Positions 10,909-22,091 of a stretch of DNA of 64,000 nucleotides are shown here, in pieces. The stretch spans positions 214,167-278,166 of the forward strand of contig QJNS01000090.1 of the NCBI GenBank assembly GCA_004154925.1. Reading direction: 5' to 3'. Positions within the stretch are counted from its first letter, which is position 1; each line of letters opens with the position of its first letter. The notes below the pieces were generated by a model. The model worked only from the letters and a program-made list of their open reading frames with translations, searched no databases and had not been told where the DNA came from. Source of the DNA: Monosporascus cannonballus (lineage: Eukaryota; Ascomycota; Sordariomycetes; Xylariales). A program made the position numbers and the translations under genes.

Positions 10909-12467
10909 ATTTCCTCCTTCCCTGCTCCGGGGCTTGAAAGGTGAGGTCCCTAGGACGGATTGGCCAGCGTAGATCTCAGCCTGGTCTAGAGAACAGCTAG
11001 CAGGCGAAGGGTGGGAGGCCTGATTTTCGAATAAGATAGGTATTCCGCCGTGGAGCTTCTGCCACCAGAGGACGGAGGTACTTAGTAGTTTTCAGCCTCT
11101 GCCTTACAGATACAAGTCACCGGCATGGGTGACTGCTTCGGAACACCGCCTACAACATGACGACTCCATTCCGGAACAACTATCTCCAAGGCGACCGGTT
11201 CTGTACTGTAATCGAGACACGAGTTGCAGTGATTCCAATCTTTGTTATACTGCCAGATGAGCACGCTGTCGGCTCGCTTAGTCGGCACCAACACCCAGGC
11301 AGATTGTATTGCGCGACGAAGAATCCCCCATTCGAGCGTACTGAAGCGGGTGTTCTCGCCAGCGTGGCCATCAAGGACAAGTTAAGCCTCCAGCCCGGTG
11401 TCTGCGCCCTGTCTCAAGTAATAGAGGACTCCCTAGCGATGTCTGGCCTCCGGAGGTATCAGCGGTGATCCTTTGCCCCTTTTCCTTGTTTCGATAGAAG
11501 CTGCGGATCGAGAGCTGTTGGTTCGCCGACGACTGGGTACGTCGAAAAGCTTCCCTGACGCCCAGTGGCAGGCCCATGGCAGCGCTGGGCCATAACTCAG
11601 GCACCCCTGAAACTCAACGGCCGTTATCCTCGCGTGGCGAAAGTCTCGATGCCCTAAGTTTACTTCCCGAAAAGCCGTTATTACCCGCTCCACCTACCTC
11701 CAGGACTAGCAATTTCACGGAGTGTACTTACAATGGCAAGTCTCCATTGCGTCCGTGAGTCGGGAATTACTACATTGATGGTGCTCGGAAGTGGCATAGC
11801 TTAGGTAGCTAACCTCGGCACTCGAGTCACCAGTGCGCATTCTGCACGCCCATCCGAGACCGCGGAGTCACAACCTTGTAGGAACGCTGTATATGATGGA
11901 TATCTACTATCTACATCGCGGCATTACTATATAGATATATCTTTTGAGGTGGCCTGAGCCGGGGGAATCTCTCCTTGATGATGATGCTTCTCTGTATTGC
12001 TCCTTTCCATCCACCTATTGGTAGTATCCAACGCCGAACGCAACCGACTAACCCTTCTACGCCGCTGGCGCCATCCCTCTCGACACGCGATGGGTAAGGT
12101 ATACGTAATGGGGTTAGGAACAGAAGAAGCAATGAAAGGGTTCACAAAACCCAGAACAGATAAAGAAGAAAAATGTCAAAAATGCACTGAGCTGCTCTTC
12201 TAGACGCTGATCGCTGATTGATGCACGAAAAAGCCGTTTCCGATAACCATGCATGCCAAGCGGGGCAAGACAAAATGGAAGGGGACGGGAAATCCAAAAA
12301 TGGACACATGAGGGGACGAATGAAATCTCAGGCACGCCCGATGCTGGAGCCAGCCCAAAGCGCGGCCTGTATGTATGAAAGCATCATCAATCTATCTACC
12401 GTCCCCAGTATGCCTCCTCAGCCCACTTGCGGGGCGTGACTTTGTACCCTTGCGCCGTCCGGGGCAC
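10909..12467. other. Intergenic stretch without recognisable genes
   Basis: This lies between the convergent 3' ends of the NLR-like gene and PRM1. It holds only small ORFs without motifs, and the (GAT)n-like and TATA-like patches near 11.94 kb are unremarkable. Confidence 0.5.
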
Positions 12468-14858
12468 CTAGCCCTGGACTTCGCCGAAATAGCCGTGGCT
12501 GCTCTTCCGCGCGTGCGCGGGGTACTGTATAGTGCCGCGGCCCTTGGTCACGCTGCTGCGGTCGAGGCTGCCGTCGCGGGCGTAGTAGTCCGCCTTGTAG
12601 TGGTCGGAGAACGGGTCGTCGCCGCCCTGCAGCTGGGGCGAGCCTATGGTGCCCAGGTTCTTCGACCGGCGCGGGGTGCGCGGTGACCTGGGTGCCTCGC
12701 TCAGCGAGGTGGGCGGCGTCTCCCTGAGCTGCGTGTTGTCGTCGTCCGGCGTCATCGAGCGGACCAGCGCCCAGACGACGCCGATGAGCACGATGAGGAG
12801 GTAGACGAGGAAGAAGGCGAAGGATATCAGCGAGTCCTGGATGATCTTGTCGCGGAGCCAGCGCGTGACGCGCAGGACCGCGTCCGTGATATCGTCGGTG
12901 GCGACGCTCTTTGGTGATGCCAGGAAAGAGTCCCCCTCATCTGAGACGGAATCGGAGGCCCCCATGGAGTAGACGTCCTTGGGAAATAGGGGGAAGTCGA
13001 TGTGGGCGTGATCGTGGACCCACGTCAGACCCTTCTGTACAGTTTCGATCTTGAGCCCGATTACGCAGCGGATGACCCCGGCAGCGGCCTCCTTGAAAAC
13101 TGTATCGCCGAGGGCAGCCTGAAGACCCTGGTCCATCGCACGGGTGAACGTATTGATCGTGTCGTTGACAGCGGTGGTCGCCTTTGTGACGACTCCGAAG
13201 ACGTCCTCATTTATATCGTTGTTCATAGTGGTAATCACGCCGTTGGCATCGTCCGACCACTTCTCAGACGCGCTGCCTAGGGTCTCTACAACTTCCTGGG
13301 CAAAATCCCCTACTCGATCGGCGAGCTCCGGAACTTTCTTCTCAATCGCCCTCAGCAAGAAAATTTGGCAAAGGCAGGAGAACAGGCCAGCCAACGCGAG
13401 CGACAGAATAAAGAGGGCGGGGAGAGTTGTTGCGTACGCAACGCACCATCGAGCCAGGACTTGTTTCTTCTTAGAAAGGCGCCATCCTTTGAATGTAGTC
13501 GAGATGCTAAGGCCCGCACGCGCAGCCCTGGGACGCGAGTACATATATGCGACATCCATGGAATCATACTGGGGCTGAGAGAAGACTTCGGCCTGCTGCG
13601 CCTGTCTCTGCCAACGAAACATTTCCATGTATGCCATGGGGATACAAGCGAGTATCGCCAGGATGACGATCACAACAATAGCCGTGATCTTGGCCTTACG
13701 GGCGATCTCAAACAGCGCCAGAAAGAAATCGTTGATTGTCGAGTTCTCAGAGCAAAACGAAAGCGCCTCCTTTTGGGCGACTGGGAACGCATTTTGATCG
13801 AACGACCAATTCCCGTACGCCTTGTTCAAGGCGTCGCGCGCCATGTTGAAGGGGATTGACACAGCGTCATTGGTTATCTCCCTGACTTCGTCAAATGTCG
13901 GTATCTTATCGTTAAGCTTGTCTATGCCATCAACGAAACCGCTTGTGTCTATATTGACATCCTTGATCTTTTGAAGGAAATCGTTCAATGGAGCTCGGAT
14001 ATCCGGCTTCTTCGGGAGTAGGTCTCTTGGGAGCAAGGCTATCATGGCGTCAGGAGGAAGGTCCCTCGCGGAAAGCAGGGTCAAAGTCTGCGAATCCAAT
14101 GATTCTATGGAGGGGATATAATCGCGGAGCGAAAAGAGATCTGTGGCTTTGTCCTTCGCATCTCCAGCGCCATTCTTGATCCCTTCTCCGCGATCTCCAG
14201 CGCCCTCCTTGGTATCTCCTCCAATGTTTGACACCTTTTCCGCTACGCTCCATCCGGCGTCGATCACTGACTGTATCCCATCCGTCGCCTTCATGAGGGT
14301 ATCGGAAAACCCATCGATAGCCGAGTTCAAAGCCTCGGTGGTCTTCTCAACCGCGATAGCGGTGACGTTCAGTGCCGTGTGGACGGCCAGGGTGATCAGG
14401 CAGACGTAGGTATCTGTCATCATGTGAATGAAGAAGAGTATGAGCTGGTTGACGGCGGTGATGATCAGGCCTAGCATCGCCACCAAGGCCTGCACGGAGT
14501 TGGTGATGCCCGAAGCCGCGAGGCTATTGACGCCGCGTGACAGGTAGTGAGGCATGGAGGCCATGGCGCTCCCCATGTCCTCCACCTTCGTGCAAGCCGA
14601 GAGGGCCTTCTCCTTGGAGTCGTCGAGGTTGCTCCGAAGACTGTCGGCAGTCAGGAGGAAGTGGATGAGAACCAGCGCCAACAGGACTGTCCAGCGGTTG
14701 AACCAGATCTGCGAGTATCTCGCGCGCAGTCCCAGGTAGGGGGTGATCTCATCGTGAGATCGTCGTGAGGGGACATTGGGGTTACAGTGCTTTTCCCACG
14801 GGTTGACGTTCAACGAAGGCGGTACGGGTGGGACGTCTCTCTTTTCCGAGAACCACAT
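12468..14858 (-). CDS. PRM1: Plasma membrane fusion protein PRM1
   Basis: A single intact ORF of 796 residues. PRM1 is a multi-pass plasma-membrane protein that helps merge membranes during mating or hyphal fusion. The N-terminus has the family signature: Pro-rich VPPVPPSLN..PWE, then RRSHDEITPYLGLRARYSQI, followed directly by the first membrane segment. Hydrophobic segments are at about 55-73, 123-146, 150-170, 389-410, 474-502 and 676-699. Two long extracellular-type helical loops (about 171-388 and 503-675) contain conserved Cys and N-glycosylation sequons (NVT near 164, NWS 350, NST 372). The C-terminal ~95 residues form a cytosolic Ser/Pro/Arg-rich tail. The length is in the usual range for filamentous fungi. 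The ATG at 14858 gives the expected N-terminus. No intron and no damage were seen. Confidence 0.94.
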   Translation of the reverse strand: MWFSEKRDVPPVPPSLNVNPWEKHCNPNVPSRRSHDEITPYLGLRARYSQIWFNRWTVLLALVLIHFLLTADSLRSNLDDSKEKALSACTKVEDMGSAMASMPHYLSRGVNSLAASGITNSVQALVAMLGLIITAVNQLILFFIHMMTDTYVCLITLAVHTALNVTAIAVEKTTEALNSAIDGFSDTLMKATDGIQSVIDAGWSVAEKVSNIGGDTKEGAGDRGEGIKNGAGDAKDKATDLFSLRDYIPSIESLDSQTLTLLSARDLPPDAMIALLPRDLLPKKPDIRAPLNDFLQKIKDVNIDTSGFVDGIDKLNDKIPTFDEVREITNDAVSIPFNMARDALNKAYGNWSFDQNAFPVAQKEALSFCSENSTINDFFLALFEIARKAKITAIVVIVILAILACIPMAYMEMFRWQRQAQQAEVFSQPQYDSMDVAYMYSRPRAARAGLSISTTFKGWRLSKKKQVLARWCVAYATTLPALFILSLALAGLFSCLCQIFLLRAIEKKVPELADRVGDFAQEVVETLGSASEKWSDDANGVITTMNNDINEDVFGVVTKATTAVNDTINTFTRAMDQGLQAALGDTVFKEAAAGVIRCVIGLKIETVQKGLTWVHDHAHIDFPLFPKDVYSMGASDSVSDEGDSFLASPKSVATDDITDAVLRVTRWLRDKIIQDSLISFAFFLVYLLIVLIGVVWALVRSMTPDDDNTQLRETPPTSLSEAPRSPRTPRRSKNLGTIGSPQLQGGDDPFSDHYKADYYARDGSLDRSSVTKGRGTIQYPAHARKSSHGYFGEVQG

Positions 14859-16822
14859 TTTCGGAACCCCTCTCTCTCGTCGTTGCCGATGTATGTCGAT
14901 GCAGTAGGAATGTTGGTGTGGTGTATATTATTAAGTGCAGAATGTAGAATGCAGGGGAAGGCCACTCGTCCAGCGAAATGGGAAATGCTTGGTGTATTAT
15001 AGAAATAATATGCTTGTTGGAAGAAGAAGAAAATTCATGAAAGAAATATTGGAAGCGGAAGTTGGTTGAGAGTACTCATCAAGGTAAGTGTTATTCACAA
15101 ACAATGAAAGAAATAAAAGAGACTGTGAATCAATCAGTAGCCTATTGTGCCCCCGACTCCATTTGCGATAATGAGCAAGTGAGAAAACAATTGACGACGG
15201 ATAGAAGAGCTTCTAGTGAATCGACATTTTCAGCGCGAGTCACGAGGGAACTCGCCATGGGCGGGTAAGGTGAATAAAAGGGACACTCGAGAGCATCGTC
15301 AGATAGCCGCCTTGTCCCGCCCTACGACTATGATACCAAAATACACACCCACCGCAAATCAGATGACCAACATTGACTAGGCTTCACTGGCGGAATAAGG
15401 CTTCTTTGTTTCGACTTCCATAGGCGAGCAGGGTATCATTTGTCGTCTTTCGACGATGCGCGCGGGTTCTAAATTGGGGAACCGGATTGCTTAGCGCTGG
15501 CGGGTGATCATCAGCCAGTCGATTTTCTTTATCCTTGTTTTGCGCCAGACCCCTTCCTTGGCTTCGGCAAGAAATTAGCCGGAAGGTATAAATTTACAGA
15601 AACTCCGATGACATTTCGCAATCGCACCCGCGCTCGCTATTCGGGCTGCTACATCGTTCGACAATGACACGTCCGAGGCTTGAGCACCCGGGTTGGCGTT
15701 ATCCAAGGGGCCGCTTGTGCGGCTCTGCGAAGAGCCGACCAGGCGCCTCTAGGGTACGTCACTTGGGCGGTAATACGAACTGTGAATAACTAGACATACC
15801 CAAGTATGTATGCACATGAGTCTCTTCCCACTCTGGTTGTTCAAAATCGTGAGGCGAGTTGCTAGAGAAACGTAATTGGGACATTTACATCAATCAACTA
15901 AAGCGGATTTGCACTTTAGAAGGAACGAGGGGTGTTTTAACCTCTTCAGGACTCAACTATCTAGGAAGTCCAAGGCCGAATATGTATACTTTAATCGATA
16001 GAGCATCGTGGCGACGCTTTTTGTTATGCTAAAAGGCGGCCATTAAGGGCTGTTCAGTGTATGGACGTTGAGAATATAGGCAGGATGTCAAGGATGTGCA
16101 AGCGTGGAAGTTTTTTGTGCGATTAGATAAGCTGCTCGATGAAATGAATCCCCCCACGCACTGACGTGCAGTGGTCCATTCGTAAGGATACCGAATTCTT
16201 TAGCGGTTTGAGGCCAGTTCGGCAACCCGTCATGATTGGCAGCGGAACGCCTAGGCGGCTAAGTTGGAAGCGCGAGAGGGTTGCATCATAGGCCCGGCGG
16301 GGCTACATAATAGGTCCCACGGCGGCTCTTGCATTTACCGCCAACACCTCCCAGCCAGTCGAGTGGCCCATGATTAATTTATCGTGAACTGCACTTTCGT
16401 TCCACTTGTATTACCACGTCCCTGTGCCCAAATCAGGTGTTCCTGCCTACGTAGACAACTAACTGCTCGGCACTTTAACCCTCCGCTATGCGCGCCAGGG
16501 CAAGCCTTTCTGCTGATATTCTTAACCAGGCGGGAAATTATAAATTGTAGTTGTCAATACTTGCGTTCCTACCTCGACGTGCGATGAAATGACCTAGAAT
16601 TTACTAGAACGCAATAAGGTGTCAAATATGACCGTACAGCAAGTGCCAGACACTCCCTGTAGCGAGGTCTCTGACCCTGAATGCATCGCCGAAATTCAGG
16701 GGACTGCCTCAGATCCCCTATATTACCCTCCAAAGGATCCCGCCTTTCCCAAGACCCAGGAAGGTCATCAGCCTCCTGAGCACGCCCTTGAACAGCGCCT
16801 CGGCCGTAGTACGCCATCCCTG
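14859..16822. other. PRM1 upstream region and intergenic stretch
   Basis: Normal-composition non-coding DNA between the PRM1 start and the 3' end of the DUF7918-type gene. It should contain the PRM1 promoter, but I could not single out reliable sites. Small ORFs (such as 15062-15268) have no motifs. Confidence 0.5.
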
Positions 16823-18053
16823 TCAATCGTCATCCAGCAGGTCGACGACCTCCTTGCCCGCAACAGTCTTGGCGACCTTGTAAGGACGGAGCGGCGGATC
16901 TTTCTCCCCTGTGAGGTCGACCGTCTCGCCCTGGCCGCATTCCCGTTTGATCCCTCGCGGCTCCTGCTTGAACTCCTGCTTGACGCCGGGCCCGGGCTTC
17001 TGTACATAAATATCAGCCTCGTATTCTCGGGCCGGGTACTCGGGACCACTGACCACGGATCGTCTCTCCAGGGCCTCCGTAGCGAGCGCTCTGATCTGTT
17101 CTTCCGACAGGCCCACGAGGGTTATTGAACGAGCCCTCGGGGCCCGAGGGATGATGGCTTCGGCAATGAGACCTTCTGTGTAGGGTTTAGCACCGGTTGG
17201 CATCATGGGAAGGAGTGGCAAGAAGCGGCTATTACCTTTCGACCGGTAGAAGAAGCGGAATATGGCAATGGGTCCGTTGTCCGCCCGCAGGTTGTTGCAC
17301 TTGATGTAATGGGGCGCCGTCGTCGGCGTGGGAGGGGAGTAGCTGTTTTTGACACGTTTAGTTCCTGCCCGATCCCAACCATTGCACTAGCGTACCTCGT
17401 CATATGCGATGTTCCTCTCCCCTTGAGGGCCTTGGTGGCGAACTCCGTAGACTGTTCTCTGGATATCTGAGGCGCGACGTCGGCGCCGCCCGACTCGATA
17501 CAGCGGAGGAACTTGACCTCGATCATTCCGAGGTTCTTCGCCTTGCTGGCTTCTCTTGCGACGCGCTCGTCGGGGGCATCGTCGACTGTTTGTAGTACCG
17601 GTTAGCAAGAGCGTTCAGCGTCGCTACGGAACGTAACGTAGAATCAATTGGTATACCTTTCTTGATGCTAGAGAATTCGAATGCCTGGGCAACGTAACGG
17701 TCCTGCTGGCCGGGTTGATTTCCGCGTAGGCGGATGGTGCGATGGCTAACATCGCGTTCCCACGGCTGGAAGAGGGTGTCCCCTTCCCGGCAGAGTTCGC
17801 CTTTAGCGTATTCGCCATCTATGAAAATGCCGATATTGAGGCTGTGGTTACGGTGGCCCCAGGCGTAGTCTTTCGTAACCTTTAGGTGGACGGTGAACTT
17901 GGCCTTGTCCTTACATTCGATATACTGGCTGCTTGTCTTGCAGACACCTGCGTCACCAGCAGCAGCAGCGTCCGGATCTGCGTGCTCCGTCGCTGTCTGC
18001 CCGTCGACACGGATTGTCACGTCAACGCCGCGCAGACCGTCGATTATCGCCAT
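16823..18053 (-). CDS. DUF7918-type protein, four exons, with SUMO/SIM-like tail
   Basis: Assembled from four exons: 18053-17657, 17585-17396, 17342-17236 and 17175-16823. The introns are 71, 53 and 60 nt with borders GTATAC..CAG, GTACGC..CAG and GTAATA..CAG. Spliced length is 1047 nt, exactly 348 codons plus stop, which supports the model. The start MAIIDGLRGVDVTIRVDGQ matches how this fungal family begins; an upstream in-frame ATG (18143) gives an atypical extension. The N-terminal beta-rich domain holds CKTSSQYIECKDKAKFTVHL, WGHRNHSLNIGIFIDGEYAK, DVSHRTIRLRG and, in exon 3, NGPIAIFRFFYRSK. The C-terminal tail carries VKQE and IKRE (sumoylation consensus) plus VDLT and EVVDLLDDD (SIM-like). 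The function of the family is unknown to me; a nuclear, SUMO-linked role is inference. Confidence 0.85.
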
Positions 18054-19098
18054 TTTGGTAGGTTCTAAGAAGCGGCGATGGAATATTAGATTAGCAGGAC
18101 CGACGATCTGCAACAAGGGTGGGGAGGTTAGCAAGGTCGGCAATATAAAGGAGAGTACTATTAAGCTCGACGACGTAGAAAAAAAGGCTGCGACGAAATA
18201 TATGAAAAGTGAATACAGGCGACGTACACGGCCGCAATCTTAACTTGATTATGCGATCTAGGGCATAGAATCGACGACAGAATATAGGAATGTAATATAG
18301 GACTTACAGAATCGGCGAAGTGAGGGAGGGTTGGTAGCATTGATAAGACCAAAAAGGTCTACAGAGTCGACGACATAAGAATGGTTACGAGGGTTAACGA
18401 TAAGAAGCCAGGTACCAGAGGCCGAGAGCATGAAGGAAGGCGCGCAAACTCAGCTATGTTCAAGAGTGTCCGTAAGATTGGCGATATCATGCAAGGATAA
18501 TATAAGGGGTCGGCAATATCCGATAGGAGGCACCAAGGCGTCGGTACTGAGTAAAAATTGGCGGTGCCGACGCTTTGTGGCCATTAAGAAGATAGAGGAA
18601 CGTTATAGGGGTCCGGGATATAAAGGACTGTCTAGAGACTGCAATCACAGGAAGGCACGAGGAATCAAAGATATAAAAGACAGTTTCACAGGTCGACAGC
18701 ATAATATGGGATTATAGGGGCCGACGCCCTAGTACAGAATTCTTAGGGTACGGCTATGTCGTGTGCATATGGTTATTTATTAAATGGCGAGATTAGGCAC
18801 AAGTAATTGCCCCAATAAATGGATGGTTCAGAATGGATATCCCACATGCTAAGCTTTGAGGCTATTACGCAGGACCATCGGGAACAAAGCACGTAGTTAC
18901 CTCCGGCACGTTGCGAAGAGACGTGGTCTCGCCAGGCAGCGTGGTTCATCTAATCGTGGCAAGGATGCCAAGGTGGCAAGTTGCACAATTCGAAGAGTCC
19001 CCATGTGGCTAGAACTTCACACCTTGCGTCAGGCGAATACTCGCGACATGTTGATTGAAACCGCAACCCCGGTTGCCTATAGCTAATCTGTCACGATA
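18054..19098. repeat. Degenerate GTCGRCRAYATA-type repeat cluster upstream of the DUF7918-type gene
   Basis: At 18.10-18.73 kb a short purine/CG motif recurs about a dozen times at irregular 20-120 bp spacing, always in the same orientation. Examples are gtcggcaatataaag (18137), tcgacgacagaatatagg (18270), gtcgacgacataag (18367), gtcggcaatatccg (18509) and gtcgacagcataatatggg (18692). No coding potential is seen. It lies directly upstream of the gene starting at 18053, so it may be an old decayed minisatellite or a promoter array. The rest of the interval, to the HET gene's end at 19099, shows nothing. Confidence 0.35.
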
Positions 19099-21435
19099 TT
19101 AGACAATGGCAAGAACACCCGGCTCCTTACCCTCATCTACCATCTTCTGCGTAATTCTCGTTATGTCGAGGTCATGAAGGTAGCACTCGCCAACGAGGAG
19201 GAAGCGCGAGGCATGATCATCCTTCTCGTCGAGCGGGCGAACCACGAAGGGCGTTTTCCCACCAGCCAGCGATACCACGTAGTCGCCGGGGCGGGCTCCT
19301 CTGGGGCAAAATCCCATTCCCGCCCGGTCGGCCTCGAAGAAGCATCGCCCCTCGGCGTATTCGCACATCTCGGTAAACTGCTTCGGGTTCCCGTGTTTGA
19401 CGAGCGGCTTTAAACACTGGGCCCAGGGGCCGGGTATCCATTTCATATCCGGATCGACGCCCTTTCCCCAGTGCGCCGCGAAGTCCGCGAAGATCTTCAG
19501 GTCTGCTCGCATGTCGTCCGTAAGCTGGTCTTGGTGCTCCGGCTCCAAGCTCATAGGTACGTTGGGTGCGAAATAATTCCTACTGAGTCGCCGGCAGACG
19601 AGCGTCTCGATGAAAGCTTGGATGAGATATTTCCCGCTGGGGTAGGGAGTGATGTTGAGCTCCCCGTCGATATGGAAGGAGACCTGTTCGGTGGTGTTCT
19701 CCCCGACCCCTTTAATAGCCCCGATCAACGCACCCCAGGCCACCGAGACACCAGACTGGACAGAGACGGGAGGTTCCCGACTGTAGTCGAACTGTCTCAT
19801 ATCGTCGTCGGAGAAAGACCATCTCTTGAATGGCCATTGCACGGATTTGATGCGGTCCAGGACCAATCCGGGAAGTCTCAGTACTGCGGGATCCGACGGG
19901 CGGTCCAGTAGGTCAACATTAAGAGGAAGACTGCAGCGGGACAAATTATTCGCTCCTCGAAATAGCGCTGTCTGCGCGGCTTCCGGATGCTCCGCATGCC
20001 ACAGTGCCCAGCTCGGGTGCTCGGCGGGAGGCAGTTCGATGGTATTCGAGGGCTTCGATTCTGGGAGGGGTGGATCCTTCTCGGCCCTAGCGAATACGGT
20101 GGCGCTGGCGACCTGGTTATTTTTGTCGACCGTTTCGCGTTGGATGGCGAGGATGTCCAGCGACTCATGATCGATGATCCATTGCCGCGTCAGATCCCTC
20201 CACACGTCTGAGGAGCTCTTGCCGTAGTCCGGCTTCAACCTCGGCGGGAGCCCGGGCAGGTCGTGGGTCTCCTCGCCGAAGTTCAGCAGCGCGAACACCT
20301 TGTCTCTGGGATCGGTGGCGCCGAATGCCCGCCCCTTGGAGACCACATCCAACAGCGGCAGCCGCGCCGGTGCGTGGATCTCTCCACGCTTCGCCGCGTG
20401 GAGCCTCGTCCATAGGAACGGCGGCAACCTGTCGCGCAAATCGAGGCTCGCCGACCACGCGCCGGCGTACGATCGGCTTGTTTTGACGGCCCAACACAGC
20501 ATGACGAGGATGTCGAGCCAGTCCGCTCGCTTACTTCCGCAGTAGACCACCCCCTTCTTCGCATTCATCGCCTCCTGGATAACCCACACGCGCCTGAACC
20601 AAGGATACCTGAAGAACTCCTCAAAGATGAGGCTCATATGGACCCTGAATATGTGATCGTCCCCCTTATTTTCCTTGTTGCCTTTCGGGGTGATGTTGAT
20701 CTCGTCGAGCGCCTTGTCTATGTCTTCATGCTGCCACAGGGGCTTGACCTGGGCCCTCTGGAGACCCGCATCCAACATGGCCATGAGATCCCACATACCC
20801 CTGAAATGTTTGCTCTTTGACTCTTCCCCGAGGAAGATCACGACGAGGTCAGCGTGGCTGTACACGTCCACCATGAACGATATGGCATAGTTCCTCTCCT
20901 TGATGCTGCCCTGGTTGATGCACAGCGCATCAATCCAGATCACCCTTACTTTGTCTTCTAATCTCAGATATCTCAAAGCAAGATCTAAGCTTCTAGTAAC
21001 GTTGAACGACTGTTCAGTCTTCTTTGGTTGCCGGCATTCTGGATCCGGGTAACCTGTGTAGTCGTGGCACAACGTAATGCTCAGGGTGTCCTTGAGGTCG
21101 CCCCAGCAGTAAGAGAGTGCTTCAAATTCGATTTCTGGACATGGTAGGGGATGTGGTGTAAGTGTACAATGCAGTGGCTCATCGAACAATCCCGGCTTGA
21201 TGGTAACTAGCCGGATCTCCCTTTTGGAATGATCAAATGGTCGATAATTCGAGTAGTCGTTCTCTACCTTCCACTCAGGGATATCACTCGTATCCTCCTT
21301 GGCCTTGCTAGCACATGGTTCTGCAGACTGCTTCTCTTCGCCCACAGGGCCATGGTCTGCATTGCCGTCATTGACAGAGACTCCTTCTACATGAGTGCAG
21401 AGGTCCTCTTCATCGTCTCTACAAGAAGTACTCAT
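19099..21435 (-). CDS. HET-domain (heterokaryon incompatibility) protein
   Basis: An intact single-exon ORF of 778 residues. Residues 1-60 are acidic and low complexity. The HET domain (PF06985 type) covers about 72-290: REIRLVTIKPG, EFEALSYCWGD (103-113), LALRYLRLEDKVRVIWIDA (152-170) then LCINQ, and FRYPWFRRVWVIQEA (275-289). HET proteins trigger death of fused cells between incompatible individuals. The C-terminal part has the usual lipocalin-like closing segment CFFEADRAGMGFCPRGARPG ... GDYVV ... PFVVRP ... FLLVGECYLHD. Which ligand or partner it senses cannot be read from sequence. It is on the same strand as the DUF7918-type gene, about 1 kb upstream of that gene's start. No frameshift or stop, unlike the NLR-like gene 10 kb away. 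Confidence 0.93.
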   Translation of the reverse strand: MSTSCRDDEEDLCTHVEGVSVNDGNADHGPVGEEKQSAEPCASKAKEDTSDIPEWKVENDYSNYRPFDHSKREIRLVTIKPGLFDEPLHCTLTPHPLPCPEIEFEALSYCWGDLKDTLSITLCHDYTGYPDPECRQPKKTEQSFNVTRSLDLALRYLRLEDKVRVIWIDALCINQGSIKERNYAISFMVDVYSHADLVVIFLGEESKSKHFRGMWDLMAMLDAGLQRAQVKPLWQHEDIDKALDEINITPKGNKENKGDDHIFRVHMSLIFEEFFRYPWFRRVWVIQEAMNAKKGVVYCGSKRADWLDILVMLCWAVKTSRSYAGAWSASLDLRDRLPPFLWTRLHAAKRGEIHAPARLPLLDVVSKGRAFGATDPRDKVFALLNFGEETHDLPGLPPRLKPDYGKSSSDVWRDLTRQWIIDHESLDILAIQRETVDKNNQVASATVFARAEKDPPLPESKPSNTIELPPAEHPSWALWHAEHPEAAQTALFRGANNLSRCSLPLNVDLLDRPSDPAVLRLPGLVLDRIKSVQWPFKRWSFSDDDMRQFDYSREPPVSVQSGVSVAWGALIGAIKGVGENTTEQVSFHIDGELNITPYPSGKYLIQAFIETLVCRRLSRNYFAPNVPMSLEPEHQDQLTDDMRADLKIFADFAAHWGKGVDPDMKWIPGPWAQCLKPLVKHGNPKQFTEMCEYAEGRCFFEADRAGMGFCPRGARPGDYVVSLAGGKTPFVVRPLDEKDDHASRFLLVGECYLHDLDITRITQKMVDEGKEPGVLAIV

Positions 21436-22091
21436 GATGGTTGGGGGGAAACGATAGCCTTATGTAAGGTCTGAGCGTGCTACGTCTCTTGCGTAGATGC
21501 TAGCAGGGTTTCCCAGATATGTTCCAGATATCTGGTCCCTGACGTAGCTCTAAGCCTCTCATGCGGGGATAATACTTGCCCCACTATAGTCCAACTTTAT
21601 ACCTGTTTGCTATTGCTACCCAATGAGTTAGTGCTGACGGTTAGAAAGAATCATGTCACGCCAAGATTCAGGTAGTTGGCGTGAACTCGTGGAGGTGAGA
21701 TGGTAAAGTAGCAATGGAACCCGAGGTTTGTTTGAATTCCAGAAAAGCCAATGGTCGCCCGAACCTCGTTCCCCAGTCGAAGTGAACCCGTGGGGTTTCG
21801 CAGACATATCTATCTGGACATTACTTACTATCTTAGTCGCAGATTGGCATATACTATACGTGCCACAGGAGAATAATTACGGAACCTCGGCCCTAACGCT
21901 TGCCCACAGGTAACAGGAAATAGTACCAATATCCATCTTGCACAGGCCATCGCACCTCAAACTCCAACCAACGCACAGCAGACCAAACACAATATCCTCT
22001 CCCAGCTACACCCCAACTTCCAATGACCAGTTACCAAAGCCCCGAGCGCCACCTCGCACGATCCTTCTCCTCGTACGCCCACTCATTACCG
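21436..22091. other. Intergenic stretch upstream of the HET gene
   Basis: Non-coding; it should hold the HET gene promoter and the 3' region of the H3-mimic gene. No specific sites identified. Confidence 0.5.

Noticed and set aside
16619..17128. 169-codon plus-strand ORF
   Set aside because: Antisense to exon 4 of the DUF7918-type gene, whose splicing and family features are convincing.
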